A stretch of 64,000 nt of DNA from Epiperipatus broadwayi (GCA_028023455.1 JAQFVV010012395.1:1736001-1800000); one strand, 5' to 3'; positions 45,501-58,960 are shown, counted from the stretch's first letter. Notes: a model not told the origin generated them from the letters alone. Numbers and translations: made by a program.

Positions 45501-47100
45501 TATTTCCAAAATGAGAGAAGAATAATTTTGTACTATTATAAATAAATTGTAATCTCTATATATTTCAAATGTATACCAAGAAAACAGTGTAATCTTTTGA
45601 ATAATCAATAAAATATCTTTGAAAAATAAAAAATATTGAAATTATATGTCATGCATTCATGTTCATCTGTATATATAAAACATAATTTTTAGACTCAACA
45701 TTTGCAAGAATATGTAACATATCGTCTGCATGTCAAGACTTGAACAAAATGTAGATTAATGAGAGATCTTTATCCTTCTGTTAAAAACAGCTAAACATTC
45801 ATTATTGGCCTAATAATTAGCTATCTTATATGCTTTATTACAGCCCATCAACTTGGAAATTTTTATTCTGATTTGAATTCCATACATACTTGAACTAACC
45901 ATTATACTAAAAATATGTAAAACTTATATTTAGCCTTGTTGTAGTAGCCATTTTTGATAGGTTATTTTTGTATTTTGTATATAAAGTATTCACAGATTTA
46001 TATGGAAATAGTCCCCAGTGTTTTTAGAGGAGAAAACCATAATCTTATGTATTTGAATACAACTTTGCTAATTCTACTCATATCTATGGCCAAATGGGAA
46101 ATAAAAAAAATGCATTATACTCCAAATAAAATTTAAATGAGTTGTTTTGCATTATTTTGGTTTTCACTATAAATTATTAACATACATATAATGCTTGAAA
46201 TCTAGAACCAGTTACTAAACATTTCATTAATTCCTCAGTTAGTAGTAAAACAGTCTTTCTTCTAAGTTATTATTTAATCAAATTATTAATTTTATCAAGA
46301 AATAAAAACTTTGTAGCTAATTTTAATAATTATATTGCAAATAGACAGATAATTCTTTCATATTTCCATTACAACCAACTACATATGCCTTATTTTTTTT
46401 ACATCTGTTTTTTTATTTAAAAAAAGATATCACTTTTTCTATAAATCAAGATCGAAATCATAATCTATTTTGATAAAAGCATCATCCTTCATTCAATCTT
46501 GTAATCACTATTAAGTGATTAGCAAAATTAAAAAAAAAAAAAAACGTTTTAAGAAAGAAAGCAATAGTTTTCTTAAAACATGAAATAGTATAAATGCATT
46601 CTCTGGCTTTATATCGACTTCATTTAAATGAGAATTAATTGCTATTTCTAAAGCTAAGAGAACTTATAACCACCTTTCTTAAAATGGAAACACTATAGTC
46701 TGAATGTATTCTTATACTTGCAAAGAATCGTCCTACTTATAATAGAAAACGATTATTCTCCAATAAATCTTCATAAAAAGATATTCATTAATACTAATTG
46801 TCATAATCATTACTTATTTGCACATTAGGTACTATCTTCATTTAGAATATCATTCATCTTTTACCCTCCCCCTCTTATTTTCCATTGATTATTTCAATAT
46901 TTTATTAATTTTTTTAACAGTCATTATCTATCCAATTTTTTTAAAACTTCATAGGTTTTTATCATTAAATAATCTTGTTTTATTTACTCTCTTTAACATT
47001 TCAGCTTTTTTATTATTATTATTATTTTTTTAACTTATGATTAAATCATTAAAATGCCACATGACCACTATTTCTTAAGCTTACACAAGTTATTAAAACA
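45501..47100. other. 1.6-kb AT-rich stretch, no gene seen
   Basis: Short frames at 45954-46136 and 46818-47033 show no resemblance to known families. A/T runs occur near 46395 and 46530. Confidence 0.5.
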
Positions 47101-47101
47101 A

Positions 47102-47738
47102 TAGCAAACTTTCCATACAGTAATGCCATCCATTGCAAGCCATAGTAATCAATGGTTACTAGAAAGTTTGTCCACACAATTCCTATCTAGTGCCTATTTA
47201 TCCAATATCCCCACACTAGTTTTTAGTTTGTGCCTTTTATCAGAAAGGAACTTTAGATTTTACAGCACTGCATCTAGATCTTTGGAATTTAGGCAACCCT
47301 CCAGCAGCCATCTTTTACCTATTTAGTTAACTATAAAGCTGTGAGCCTAAAATGAAAACATAATAATGGTTTCAATCCAAGCTAATTCTCTCATTTAGCC
47401 ATATACATTTGAATCCAGTTCAATATTTATACATTTTGGTGTCTTGGATTTTTTAATAACCATAGTCATCATGGCAGGATTGAAAACTTTAACGTGTTTC
47501 CATTTTAAGCTCATAGCTTTATAGTTAACCAAATAGGTAAGGGGTGGCTGGTGGAGGATTGCATTAGATTCAAAGATCTAGGTGCAGTTTTTTCTAATCC
47601 AAGGTTCCTCACTGATGAAAGCCACAAGCTAAAATCTAGTCTGGAATATTAGATGAATAAGCACTAGGTAGAGATTTTTATGCACAAACCTTTTAGCATT
47701 CATTGATTATTATGGCTTGCACTGAGTGGTGCTATTAT
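47102..47738. mobile_element. Long foldback element, family F
   Basis: Two arms of about 260 bp (47102-47365 and 47480-47738) are inverted copies with roughly 80% identity. Left-arm blocks 'gcaagccatagtaatcaatg', 'tagtgcctatt', 'tcatctagatctttgga'-like, 'ccagcagcca', 'cttacctatttagttaac' and 'ataaagctgtgagc' recur as reverse complements on the right in mirror order. The central ~115 bp are unique. There is no ORF. Its tips match the small hairpin at 25275-25402, and single tips seem to occur near 5704 and 49829, so the family is spread through the window. A DNA-transposon-derived foldback is the likeliest origin; no TSD was identified. Confidence 0.85.
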
Positions 47739-50700
47739 TTTAACTTATAATTCCAGTCTTCTTCAAAAAATAAATCCCAAAATCTAATATTGTCGATTTT
47801 TTCTCCCTATTTTGCCAAGCTTTTACTCCTAATAAAATATTTGGTATTGAATCCAAATATTAAAAAAAGAAAATGTGTGAGAAAATAGAATGTCATTCTC
47901 AGTTTTGGTTTTGTAAAGAAGATATTTTATTGTGCCTTAGATATTTTAAATTTTAGTAATAGTAAAATTTCTCCTGTATTACAGACATGTTCATTTGCTT
48001 AATTTCAAATCTTTTCACCATAGTGAACCAAGTCCCTTTTTGTTTCAACCTAATATTCATTTTACTAGACATTAAGTTTAAACTAATGATTATACTTCTG
48101 ATCTGAAGGCATTTCATCCTATCTATTTTTCCATGAATGTCTTTCAAATTTATTGATTGTTATTTTTAAAACCACATTCATAATAAACCCCCCCCCCCCA
48201 AAAAAAAAAAAGGTTCCTTGTAACCTTGCAAAGAAATGCTTTGGGTAAAAAGAGACATCAGGTAAATAAATTCTACCCCCCTCCTCTCTCTCTTGCGAAC
48301 AACTAATAATTGGAAAGGGGAAAATGCAAGATTAAATTCAAAGAAGTTACTCCTTTCTACCAAATTATTTTAATACAAATGTGGACAATTATCTTTGAAA
48401 ATTAGAGACCAAGGTTTACTCAGCTCTTGCTTTAGAAGATCCAATGTGTTAAATATAGTTGCAAAAGTCATCTTGCCATATAGTCTTTTTTATTTTTACT
48501 TCTATAGTTTAGAGGACTGACCTAACTTTCCTTCTAAATTTAGCCAATCCAGGCTATTTATATAAATTTTTGTCGATTATGATATTATACATTTTTTCAA
48601 TCTTTGTATTTAAATTTTTTCAATATACTATTTATTTAATGCATAAACAATTATTAGCATAACTTAGATACTTTATTTTGAGTTTTTTTAATTAATATAT
48701 ACATTTTAATAAGTGAAAACTACATATGTAAGCATTTTGTGTTTCTTATTTCTTTTTTGGTATACTATGTATCTATATAATTTGATTTTTCCTAGAACTG
48801 GCCCTGATTGTAACTTCTAAAAATAAAACTAGTTGAAATGTGTTGGTACAAAGCTTTCTTGTTACAACTTTTAAAAAATAAAAGTAATTAGTTTAAAATA
48901 TATATATATTGGTATCTACACAATTCAAACAAGCCACTAACCTAATATTTGATTTAAAAATATTTTTGTTTTTCCATAAAATATAATTCTCTATGATATT
49001 TCTGGTTAAATTTCAAGATTAGTAATATGATGTAAAGTGATTTCTTCTTAACCAAAAGTAGAAGTTTCTGTGTATAAGCTATATGCTCAGAAGTCTTGAT
49101 ACCCAAGTTAATTTTTCTTTCTTATTATATATTACAAAAAACTGACCCACTTCTTACTTATTTTCCAATTATCTTTTCAGCTCTAATTAATTTTTGCTCT
49201 TATCTAGTAAATTGTTTCATTACTTCCATTTGTTTTCATAAAATTTTCCAAATTTATTATAAAGACATAAAGACAAAGTTATAAAATTTGTACTTTTTTT
49301 CACATCTTTTATTTTTATATTTATTTCATTTTCCATACAATTTATCTTGATTCTTTTGCAACATTCTACCCACCAAAAATAAGTGTTCATCAAAACTATT
49401 CTTTCTATCTCAATGAGAACTATATTTATAATCCAAATCCTATTCCATAGTTACTTTTTTTTTTTAACTCCTGCTTTTGCGTAAATAATAGATAACTTCT
49501 GTTTAATGTTGTTATACATGTTTCAGTGTTATTAATTTTCATTCTTATATAACTTCAAACTATTCATTTAATTAAATTCATATTTATTTTTCATAATTCT
49601 TTTTCTCTAACCACTTATATATATATATTTCTTATTCCTCATAATTATGTATCTGTATAATACATTTTCTATTTCCTAATTCCATTTTTTAAAAATAACT
49701 ATATGTAAACGAATTGTATTAATGTAGCATAATCTAAAATCTATATGTCTAATATGCTTGTTGTCCTTTTCACATAATCTAATTTAACATTATTTTTATT
49801 TCTATTCATTCTATGGCCATGTACTGTAAGCTTGAGTAATCAATGGACATCAGATCATAATATTATAATATCCACATCCCCAACTGTTTCTAGGTTTAGT
49901 GTTTATCACTGAGGGTTTAGAATTTGAAATTAGAACTAATGCAATTATGCATCTAGAAAACATCATTTATTTATATAGTATTATTCAAAGTATAATAACC
50001 TCAATTTGATGAGGTAAAAAGTCTTGTGATGTTTTGTTTGGGTTAAATTGTGAAATTTTACTTTTTAATAAAAGCTGTTTTATCTTTAGACTCATAATTA
50101 AATGGTTTTGAAAATTAATTGTTAATCTTACCCTCTAATTAAAGACCGACAAAGCATGATATTTTATTTAAAAAAACTTTAAAAAATGTGATGGTTGGTT
50201 TATTCTGTTTTGTTTTTTTGATAGTTCAAAACAATTATTTATATATATTCAGAGTTATTTATCATTTCTACATAGTAAATATTTTCTGTAAATATTTGTG
50301 TTCTTTTTATACAAATACTCATAAATATATATTTATGATCTTTCTGTAATTAAATATTTTTGTATAGGGAGTGAGTTCTCTTTCATGATTGATTGTTTCA
50401 AGAAAAGGACATTTATGAATAATGAAGGTTAAATTTCCATACAAAAAGTATTAATAATGTGAAAGTGATACTGTGATATTTTACAACTGCACTTACATGT
50501 ATTTAGAATATTTTTAAAAATATTATTTACATAAACTATAAAACAAAAGATAAAAATTTATCATTAAAAAAATTTATATTCAGATTTCACTTTGACACAC
50601 ATATATATATATAGTTATTGTTACTAAAGTAATATTTACAACTACTTTATTGTGATGAGATTGTGGATGTCACGGGATGGGAGGATGAACTGATGTGATG

Positions 50701-50814
50701 AGAATGTGGGTAGGTTTAAAACATTTGTGTCACATTAATGAAAAAATTGATATATGCAGATTCAATATGAAATAATATAAACAAAAAACAATAATTATAG
50801 TGAATTATTTGAAT
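47739..50814. other. 3.1-kb AT-rich stretch, no gene seen
   Basis: A homopolymer junction (about ten C followed by twelve A) lies at 48188-48210. 'agcttgagtaatcaatgg' at about 49829-49846 resembles the tip of foldback family F. AT microsatellites lie near 48895-48909, 49617-49628 and 50598-50612. No coding content was recognised. Confidence 0.5.
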
Positions 50815-50835
50815 GCCTGTATTTTTTTTTCCTCA

Positions 50836-50926
50836 TGTGTCATAGCATCAGCCGGGATGCGAACTTAACCCGGGACAACTGCTTGTAAAGCAGCTGTCGC
50901 TGACCTCTCGACCACCAATGCTTGAC
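50836..50926 (-). mobile_element. Short tRNA-derived SINE, family S1 (copy 3), with TSD
   Basis: On the minus strand: 'attggtggtcgagaggtcag' (A-box region), 'ctgctttacaagcag' (a hairpin in the anticodon position), 'gttaagttcgcatccc' (B box) and the family end 'ggctgatgctatgac', then an A-rich tail (a T run on the plus strand). Flanks 'aatgcctgtatttt' (50812 on) and 'aatggctgtatttt' (50927-50940) form a TSD with one difference. It is about 100 bp long like copy 1. Confidence 0.85.
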
Positions 50927-50940
50927 AATGGCTGTATTTT

Positions 50941-52925
50941 AAAGTCTTACAATCATCATAACAAAGTGATGAATCTTTGTATTTATTTTTATCTGTGCTA
51001 AGGATGCTGACTTCTTTTTTGATCTGTAGGGAAGAGGATAGTATACAGGCAGGATCAGTGCTATTAATAAACTGTTAGAAAGTATTATGTAAGATGTCTT
51101 TTATGTATGGAATTAAACATTCTCAATATTAATTGATTTTTTTTCATAAATATTTACTTATTTATAATCAAATTTTTTTAAAAAAATATTATTTACTCTT
51201 TAAGATGAATTAAATATTTATTTTGAGATATAGAGCAATTATTTGGATTCATATAACATACTTTGGAGAAAATTGTGTGTGTATACTTGTTGTGCAGTTA
51301 AAGAAATGGGAACATTTAAAGTTTTAGTATCAAGAATTGGAGTTATAAAATCAAAAATACTAATTATGCATTGCTTTCTTCATAGAGAGCTTCATGTTTT
51401 AAAAAAGTTTATTACCAGAAGTAAATTTTAGTTTAAATGATATTAGCGAAATAATAAGAATATAAAAATTATATTTATACTACCATAACTATTTTTTGAC
51501 TTATATGAAGGAATAAGATTGTAATTTCAAAAAATTCATTTTTAAAATATATTTTTGCTAAATTTCTATCTAGAATAATTTAATTGTTGGAAAAAGATTA
51601 TTTGTGGAATATCATAGATTTGAATGCTCATGATTTTTTAAAATTACATATGGCAAAGGAACATAAACCTCAGAAACAAAAAGAGAATTGATGGAATCAA
51701 GTAAGGTGAGCTCATTTTCAAAAACATGATTATATATAATTCGCTAATAATTAACAATATTAGAAATACATGATTATCAACTATAATTGTTCAATGAGTA
51801 CATGTAGTTAGCTCAAAATTACATTTAAGTAAAGTGATCTCATATAATTTCTAGGCAGCAGTATGTTAAAGTGTTGACATTTAAGAAGTACTGAAAACTT
51901 CTTATAAATTTACAAGCATTTCACATTATGTATTAACCTTTGAAGTTCAATGACTGATTAACAGTATTTGTTCTCGCTTTTTCTTACATAATTTTAATTT
52001 TCAGCACTTTTACAAATATATTTCATTACACACCCATCTAATCACTTTCTTTTTAATTCTTTCATTATGATTACTTTATATTTAAAATCCAATCTACAAG
52101 AAGATTTATCCAAATATTGAATTGTATCTTGGTGTGTACATTTATATATGAATATGTCATCATGATTGTATACATTTATAGTTTTTGCATTAAATGTGAC
52201 TATAAGTATAAATAGTAAGAACTATTATGTGCTAATGACTCTCTTTCAAAAAAGTTTTGTATGAACTCCCATGACCAAAACAATCTTTGAGGTCACAACA
52301 TTTTTTGGACCAAGTTTAAGTCAAAATTTAAAACTGTTGTATTGTTTTTGTTTTGTTCTGGCAGACAGATTATCTTAATTTTAAAGTGAAATGATATTTC
52401 TACAGCATCTGAAGACTTTTTTTTGTGCATTAAGTTTCTGCAAATCATCTTCTTCCTACTATATTTTGCCATTGAAGTGTTATAATATATTTGCTGATCA
52501 TTAAGTGTTAAAAATTTTATCTGCTTATTTTATTTGTTTTTTATAGCATCTAATTAGTTGAATAATTATTAATTTATGAAAAAACAAAACACTCCTTTTA
52601 ATTATTTCCTAAACTTATTTTATTACTAAACTAAATCCTGTAAATAAATTTAATAGGAATAAAATGTATTACATATTGTTTTTATCTACACTGGTATTTC
52701 ATTATTTATATCCACAAAATAGTTATATAAAGATAAACAAAGTTATAAGCAGAAGAGGATTGATTAGTAAAAGAAAATTAAATATTTAAAATAAAGGGGT
52801 ATATATGTTTTGAGCTAGTTGTAGAATAGAAAAGTTTAGTATTAAAATAAGCAATTCTATTGTTTATTGTTTTATTAAATGTGGAAACTAAAAGTAATGG
52901 AGATTAGATGATACCTGAAGAGACA
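50941..52925. other. 2-kb AT-rich stretch, no gene seen
   Basis: A small plus-strand frame at 51243-51431 has no recognisable domain. No repeats or tRNA-like boxes were noticed. Confidence 0.5.
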
Positions 52926-52927
52926 AT

Positions 52928-53417
52928 ATGAGAAGAAGTACTCCCATTAATTTTAATAATCCTGAGGTGATAGAAAACACAGATAAGCCCACAGAAATGC
53001 AAATACTTGTCTAGATGATGATGAAAAATCAATAATATTTGATAGAGAAAATAGAGGAAAGATTAGAATTGAAATTAGCAAGAAATAATACAACATCTAC
53101 AAGATTTATTGGGTAAAATAAAAAAGAGAATGGATAAATTGGAAAAGATGTGGGAACAAAGATTAAATCAAAGTCAGCAAGATATGAAAGAGATGATATG
53201 GCAAAATATTAAGCCAATGAAAGAAGAGGCTAATGAGATTGGAGGTGGTATAATATTAGAGACTATAAGAATAGATAGGATTGAGGAAGAATTGGAGCAG
53301 ATAAAGTAGTATTAGAGGAAAATAAGCTGACACAAGAAGCTTTGCAAAGCAAGTTAAAGTTACTAAAAGAAGCCACATTGCATAAGAGGGAGATAACTCA
53401 AGCAGGGGAATAAATAA
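52928..53417 (+). pseudogene. Coiled-coil ORF, probably a retrotransposon ORF1/gag-like remnant
   Basis: Starting with ATG at 52928 the plus strand reads MRRSTPINFNNPEVIENTDK, then MMMKN and YLIEKIEERLELKLARNN after stops. After a frameshift it reads LQDLLGKIKKRMDKLEKMWE, QRLNQSQQDMKEMIWQNIK, and IDRIEEELEQIK to a stop at 53309, with further K/E/L-rich codons to 53417. The heptad-like Leu/Ile/Met spacing and high charge predict a long coiled coil, as at the N-terminus of some invertebrate retroelement ORF1 or gag-like proteins. No CCHC knuckle, RT or nuclease is nearby, so the class is inference. It is less AT-rich than its neighbours, which supports a coding origin. Confidence 0.45.
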
Positions 53418-56400
53418 AAGGTTTTGAATAAAATTAACACAATGTATGTATTAAAATTTGTTTTTGATCTACTTTATATCCTATTATCAATGTTATTTTT
53501 GTAATGTCTAATCAATAAAACTTTGATGTAATGTATTTTAGACCATTATATTAAAAATTTGATAAAGAAATGTAATGTACAGTTGATTACTGATGTTTTC
53601 TCTAAATTATTAAATCTTTTTTTTTGTTTTTGTCATTAGTATAAAGGTGTTTTTTTAATAGCTGTCATTTTCTTGGAATATCAGACATATTATGAGATAA
53701 TTGATTTAAAATTATGTAAATAAATATTTTAAACTTATACTGATTATTAACTACATGATGCACAAAATCATTTTTTCATTTTCCCCACAAAATGATATTT
53801 AATTATGATGAGCACAATTATGATTAACAAACTTTTTGCCACAAGCAAAATAACATTCTTAAGAATTATAATCCATATTGAGTAAATGAATATATTTAAT
53901 CTAATGTATGCATTTTAAAATTTATTATTATATATGGTCAAAATACATTTTGGGTACTTGCTGTATTGAATAAATCTGACATTTTTTTTATGCTTTTATA
54001 TTCATTAATGATGAAAATCTCCATTTTGGATATCACAAATGAAAACACTTGCAAGAACACTGGATTAAAATCAGGTAAAATGCATTAATCATATGTAAAT
54101 TTTATAACTAAAATCTAATATTGACTATTTTATAATGAATAATTCTACACTGTGCTTACGTTTTTAGCATCAAAGTTGCCATTTTACTTTCAGATGATAT
54201 TGCTTTACTGAATTCACTATTCTATGATATCATCAATCTTTTTAAAAAAAAATAGAAATTTTTTTAAAGATCATAATAGTGAATAATTGATTGTTAATCA
54301 ATATTAGTTACAAATTGATGATGATTCTTATAGTAAAATCCTCACTTAAAGATCCATTACTAATCAGGGTAAAGGTATATTTATCAATAGTTTATATACT
54401 ATATTTATACACAGTTATATATGCTTAGTAAGCTGTTTATTTATTAATTATCACTTTCCTTTTTTAATTAAAAATTGTTTTTATTTGGTTATTTAAAGTT
54501 TAGGATATATTTTGATTTTTATACAAAGATTCTTCATTTATGATGGCTTTTGGGAACTAATAGTTCTTGGTATTTAGGATTCAGTTATGTAAATACAAAT
54601 TTAGTAGCTGGAAAAAAGTTTCAAAATATATAATTTTTATTTATATATATATTATAAAAAGCATGTGAAACTCTGAATAATTCTGTTCTATCAACTACTA
54701 TTACAAATAAGATTATAAGAAAGTAATAGCTATTAGGAGATTCAGCTATAAAAGTAGCTGTACATAAAATACTTCACCACTTCTTTTTGTCCATTCATTT
54801 GGTTTTGAAAAATAAAAGCTATTATTATTATAATAAGATTTTAAGTAATTACTGGGCAGTTATACACATTTAATTAAGACTTTTTATTAATAAAATATTT
54901 AGATTAATAGTATATCATATTACTTGAGTTCCTAAATATATGATTGGATTATTATATTCTTACAAGTGGAATAAAAATAAAAAGAATGAATACTAATAAA
55001 CAGGAAATTTCTTAAATTCCAACATACAAAGTTCAATTCAACTCAATCAATTAATATCATTTATGATTCATAATTTTGTTTAAAGCAGTTTTTTTTTGTT
55101 GTGGGGGAATGTTGAAATCAAAATAGATTTATTGTAAAGAAAATTCGTCTTTATGTGTAGAAAAGAGTATGTAAATATGTATACTTGAAATATATATACA
55201 CACACTGCTATACTATTTATATATTAATATTACATATGTTCATGTGTGTTTGGATAAATTACAACTATTACAACCATAGAATGTATGGCATGAAATTATG
55301 GTAAGGAATTTAACCTTCAGATTATAATAAATTTACTATATACATATTAGCATATGGTAAATACACACATATAATAAATGTATATTAAATACAGGAAAAA
55401 TAGAATGAAAAATAAAATTGTAATTACTTATTAATTGTAAATAGGGGTCATCACACTACAATAGTTTTTATTATGTTATAAAAGAACATTGCATTAAATT
55501 TAAGTTGTAGATGACTATAACCAAGTGATAAATTTAATCATCATCAATAATATTTTGGCATTGATTGCAATCAAAAGCACATTAAAATTATTTCACCATA
55601 TGGAAAAATACTGTTGTGTAATACATACACATTTCTTATAACTTATTAATGTTAATATATATCTGTTAAAAACTTGATGGTGTGTCCTAATTTGTTACCT
55701 ATCATTCATTATTCATAAAACCATGTGTATTTTATTTGCACAGGAAATGCATTTTAGTTTGAATTTGGAAATTCTGGTATTTTGCTTATTTTTAAGTATT
55801 AGTAAAGAAAAAAAAATCTGAATACTATAATTTTAAGTGTGGGTTGTTTAAGATATCAAGGCAGATAATGTAATAATGAAGCAATGGCAGTACTATAAGA
55901 ATAAGATGTATGGACATTTCCAAATCATTTATTCATCATATTAAGAACTCCTAAAAAGTAGAAAATATAAAAAAAGTTATCGTAGCTTTTAATGAGGCAA
56001 AAAAAAGTGTGAGGAAAAAAGCATCATTTGAATTTTTTTATATTATTAAATATTTATTTAAATTAGAAACTGTTTGTTTTTTGTTTAGAATAAATTTTGT
56101 AACCAAGATTTAAAAGGCTTCTATCAAACAGATTTTCTTCATATTTTCTTATAAGTTAAAAATCCATGGCAATGAAATAATTTAAGTTATTTTTATCACT
56201 TGTTTACTGTAAAGGGGTTGATGGATCAGATTTTAAATATGTTGATGTCAGTTCAGTAAAGTTTCCAGTGATTAAAAAAAGGTTAGACTAAAAAATATTT
56301 ATGATCAATTAAAATAGATATAAAAATAAATCTTTCTTTCAAGTGGTTGTAAAAGTGGCTTCTTTTAAAATAGATGAAATTTTATTTTCTCTTGATTGTA

Positions 56401-56579
56401 AAATTTATTTTTCTAAATGTTTCTTTCATAAACAAAATAATATTGAATCGATTTTTAATGCATCATGAATTTCCTTTAAAATGCTACAGATACTTTGACA
56501 TAGTTTTTTATTCTTCATTTCAAATAGGAATAATTACTAAAAATATTGAATACTAAAAAATTAAAAAGTAATATATATA
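53418..56579. other. 3.2-kb AT-rich stretch, no gene seen
   Basis: Nothing was recognised apart from A/T runs and a short AT/AC microsatellite near 55186-55205. A plus-strand frame at 56374-56556 is F/I-rich and composition-driven. Confidence 0.5.
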
Positions 56580-56880
56580 TAAAATGTTTTATAACAAACA
56601 CTTTAATTTACTGTGTACTAAAAAGCCAAAAAAAGTAATTGTTTTCTTCAATTACAATTCAGGTTTTTATATTTAACTTGAAATTAAAGTTTGATATCCA
56701 AAAATTAATTAATTCACTCATTTGTTGTAAAAAGTATATGTTGAATTATTTAATTTCTGGTTATCGCACGCTTTTATTTTAAGTTTTAAGTATAAAAATT
56801 CCAATTGTGGTTGAAGAAAACAATTATTTTTTGGCTTTGTAATGCACATTAAATAAAAGTATTTATTATAAAATATTTTT
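56580..56880. mobile_element. Palindromic MITE, family M (copy 2)
   Basis: It has the same plan as 7521-7830: the left arm has 'gtgtactaaaaagccaaaa', 'taattgttttcttcaattac' and 'tttgatatccaaaaattaa', and the right arm mirrors them ('ttaatttctggttatcgcac', 'gttgaagaaaacaattattt', 'ggctttgtaatgcac'), with 'aaataaaagtatttattat' at the right edge and its complement at the left. Arms are about 130 bp and there is no ORF. The arms of the two copies align with each other, supporting one family. Confidence 0.75.
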
Positions 56881-57310
56881 AATATGCCAGTGTCTTACAC
56901 TTTTATGTATTACGATTTTTGTTATATACATAAATAAAACACAAATAAATTGATTGATATGCAGATTGTAATGAGTTATTTTGGTACTGACTTAATGTCT
57001 GGTAGAAATAGTTAAATAAATAAATAAACATGTATAGTTAAATTCAAAATGTAAATTGATTGAAACTTCAAGCCATTAATTTGAATAATATAATAACAAT
57101 AAAAAGAGGATGCCAAATGATTATAGTGCAAATTAAGAATATTCTTGGGATTTGTTTGGCACTACCATCTGGATGCTTCACGAATAGAATGATCTGAAGT
57201 ATATTTCTGTCATAAATTTTTGTATACTGGCTCAATTTTTTTTATTTAAAGGCATTATAACAAAAAAAAGTTTGGAAAATCAACAGCAATATAGCTAACT
57301 AGTTCATGTT
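56881..57310. other. AT-rich stretch, no gene seen
   Basis: No recognisable features. Confidence 0.5.
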
Positions 57311-57314
57311 AAAC

Positions 57315-57780
57315 ATTTGCACCAACAATAATAATCCTCTCTACATCATTATTATGTAGAGCATCTATGTAATTGTGAGAAATCGATAACACCAGATGAT
57401 ATGACAAACAATTTTTTATACAATACTAGTTCTAAGCTATATCTTTCATCAGTGAGGATTACTAGAGTTCACATCTGTTTATTTGCACCTCTTATTACGC
57501 AGTCAAACTAATAATTTAAAAAATTTGTAAATACTTCAAGATTTTGACTTCTAACCAATGCTGTAGCTATGTAGACCTGGCACTAGATGAGCAATTGTTT
57601 ATTTAAAGCCTTCAATTATATGTTAACTATAAGTTATGATCTTTTACATATGATTTTTCTGATTTAGAATCCATCATCTACATTAATGATAGTAATATAT
57701 TTTACATCATTGTTCTGTAGAACCTCAATGTAGCTCATAAATAATAAAGGATATTATATGGAAATTCCAGTTAGATTCCC
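57315..57780 (-). repeat. Diverged repeat, about 360 bp apart, possibly from an old coding repeat
   Basis: 'ctacatcattattatgtaga' near 57341 recurs as 'ttacatcattgttctgtaga' near 57701, with flanking similarity of about 100 bp on each side. The minus-strand translations of the two also agree: YIDALHNNDVERIIIV against YIEVLQNNDVKYITII. Agreement at the protein level with both copies in the same relative frame suggests the repeat was once coding, for example a repeat-domain protein. No complete domain can be named. Confidence 0.45.
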
Positions 57781-58370
57781 ATGGTATGACAATTCAGTGC
57801 TTTTCACTGATATAAGTTGTCAAAGAAGAGTATTGGAATGTATATAGCTATCCAATTGCCAATACTTTTATCAGATTCCATAAAGCTTTGATCTAAAGAA
57901 ATCTATTTGTCAAGCTATATGGGTCTGGTATAGATGGCTATAGAATAAAATAATGTACAATAGGTTACTGTTGGTAATATAAATGTTGATGTAAATTAAA
58001 AGAATTATAATATTTTGTTTTGTTATATTCTTTTCTTTTGCCAAAAAGATGATAAATGACTAGCATATTATTTTGATAATTATTTAGGTCTTAGTATTAG
58101 ACCTATGTGGGTGGACTTGATTTGAGTTCAAATTCTTAGATTGTTTAGAACTTTGACAGCATCACCATGAGCAAAAGTAATTATTAAATAGATATGTGCA
58201 ATTGATTTTTCTTCTCCAACAAAGATCAATGGTCATAAACCAATCTGGAGAGCTGTTTAGAATAATGACTTATACTATTGATTACTTGTAGATTGTTCTG
58301 AAGTTGTTCCTGCTGGTAATACATATACAAGTGTGACTGAAAAATAAGTGGAATTTTATAATAAAAAATT
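57781..58370. other. AT-rich stretch, no gene seen
   Basis: No recognisable features before the 3' end of the mariner remnant. Confidence 0.5.
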
Positions 58371-58374
58371 GTTT

Positions 58375-58960
58375 ATTTATTTTTAAGTGTAATAAATTTA
58401 ATCTCTTGCAAATTACTATCCATTTGATGCAATGCACTGGTCTAAACATGTTTTTCATTTTTCAAAGTAATTCTGAAATATTTGCAAAGTGATGCTTTTT
58501 AACACCTCCATAATTTTTTCCACTGCTTCTAAGATGATAAAAACAAAATCATTTTTTCAGTTGAGAGATTTAAAAAAATCACACATTGAGATTGGGTGAA
58601 TATGATTGATAGATAAGCTGGGTCATACTGAATTTAATTAAAAATTGTTTCACACTCAAACTTTGAGAGATGACACTTTATTTGGTTGGATCTTGCAATC
58701 TTTTTATTCCCACAAAATGGGATTATATTTTACCAAAACATGTAAATGTTTCACAACTTGCAGATGCAATGCCTGACCATTACAAGCTAAATCTGAGAGA
58801 AAAATGTCGTTTGCATTAAAAAAAAAAAACAGCATTGTTTTGACTTTGGACTTCACTTGCCAAGCTTTTTAGGTATGTGGTGAATTTAATATTTCAATTA
58901 AATCACCCCTAAACTTATGTTTTTTATGAGATCTGCTTGCTTATTATCTGTTTCAAGCAT
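58375..58960 (-). pseudogene. Mariner-type transposase remnant (C-terminal two thirds)
   Basis: Minus-strand pieces in order: SPHT and KAWQVKSKVKTMLFFFFNAN (about 58815-58890), matching the mariner block 'SRPKKAR..KSKVKTMLICFFD..G'; VVKHLHVLVKYNPILWE and KDCKIQPNKVSS (about 58680-58765; the 'VLERLR..V...P.LW....W.LHHDNAP.H' block); SLSINHIHP and MCDFFKSLN (about 58580-58620; 'YSPDLAPCDFFLFP'); and VEKIMEVLKSI, FQNYFEKWKTCLDQCIASNG (about 58410-58520), the C-terminal block of HTH_48/mariner proteins. The Asp in 'HHDN' and the one in 'SPDLAP' are both lost, so the catalytic triad is destroyed. Frameshifts and stops are frequent. N-terminal HTH domains and TIRs were not found. Confidence 0.85.

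Noticed and set aside
48188-48210. Poly-C/poly-A junction as a functional element
   Set aside because: It is a simple homopolymer junction with no flanking structure; it may also be a sequencing-prone site.
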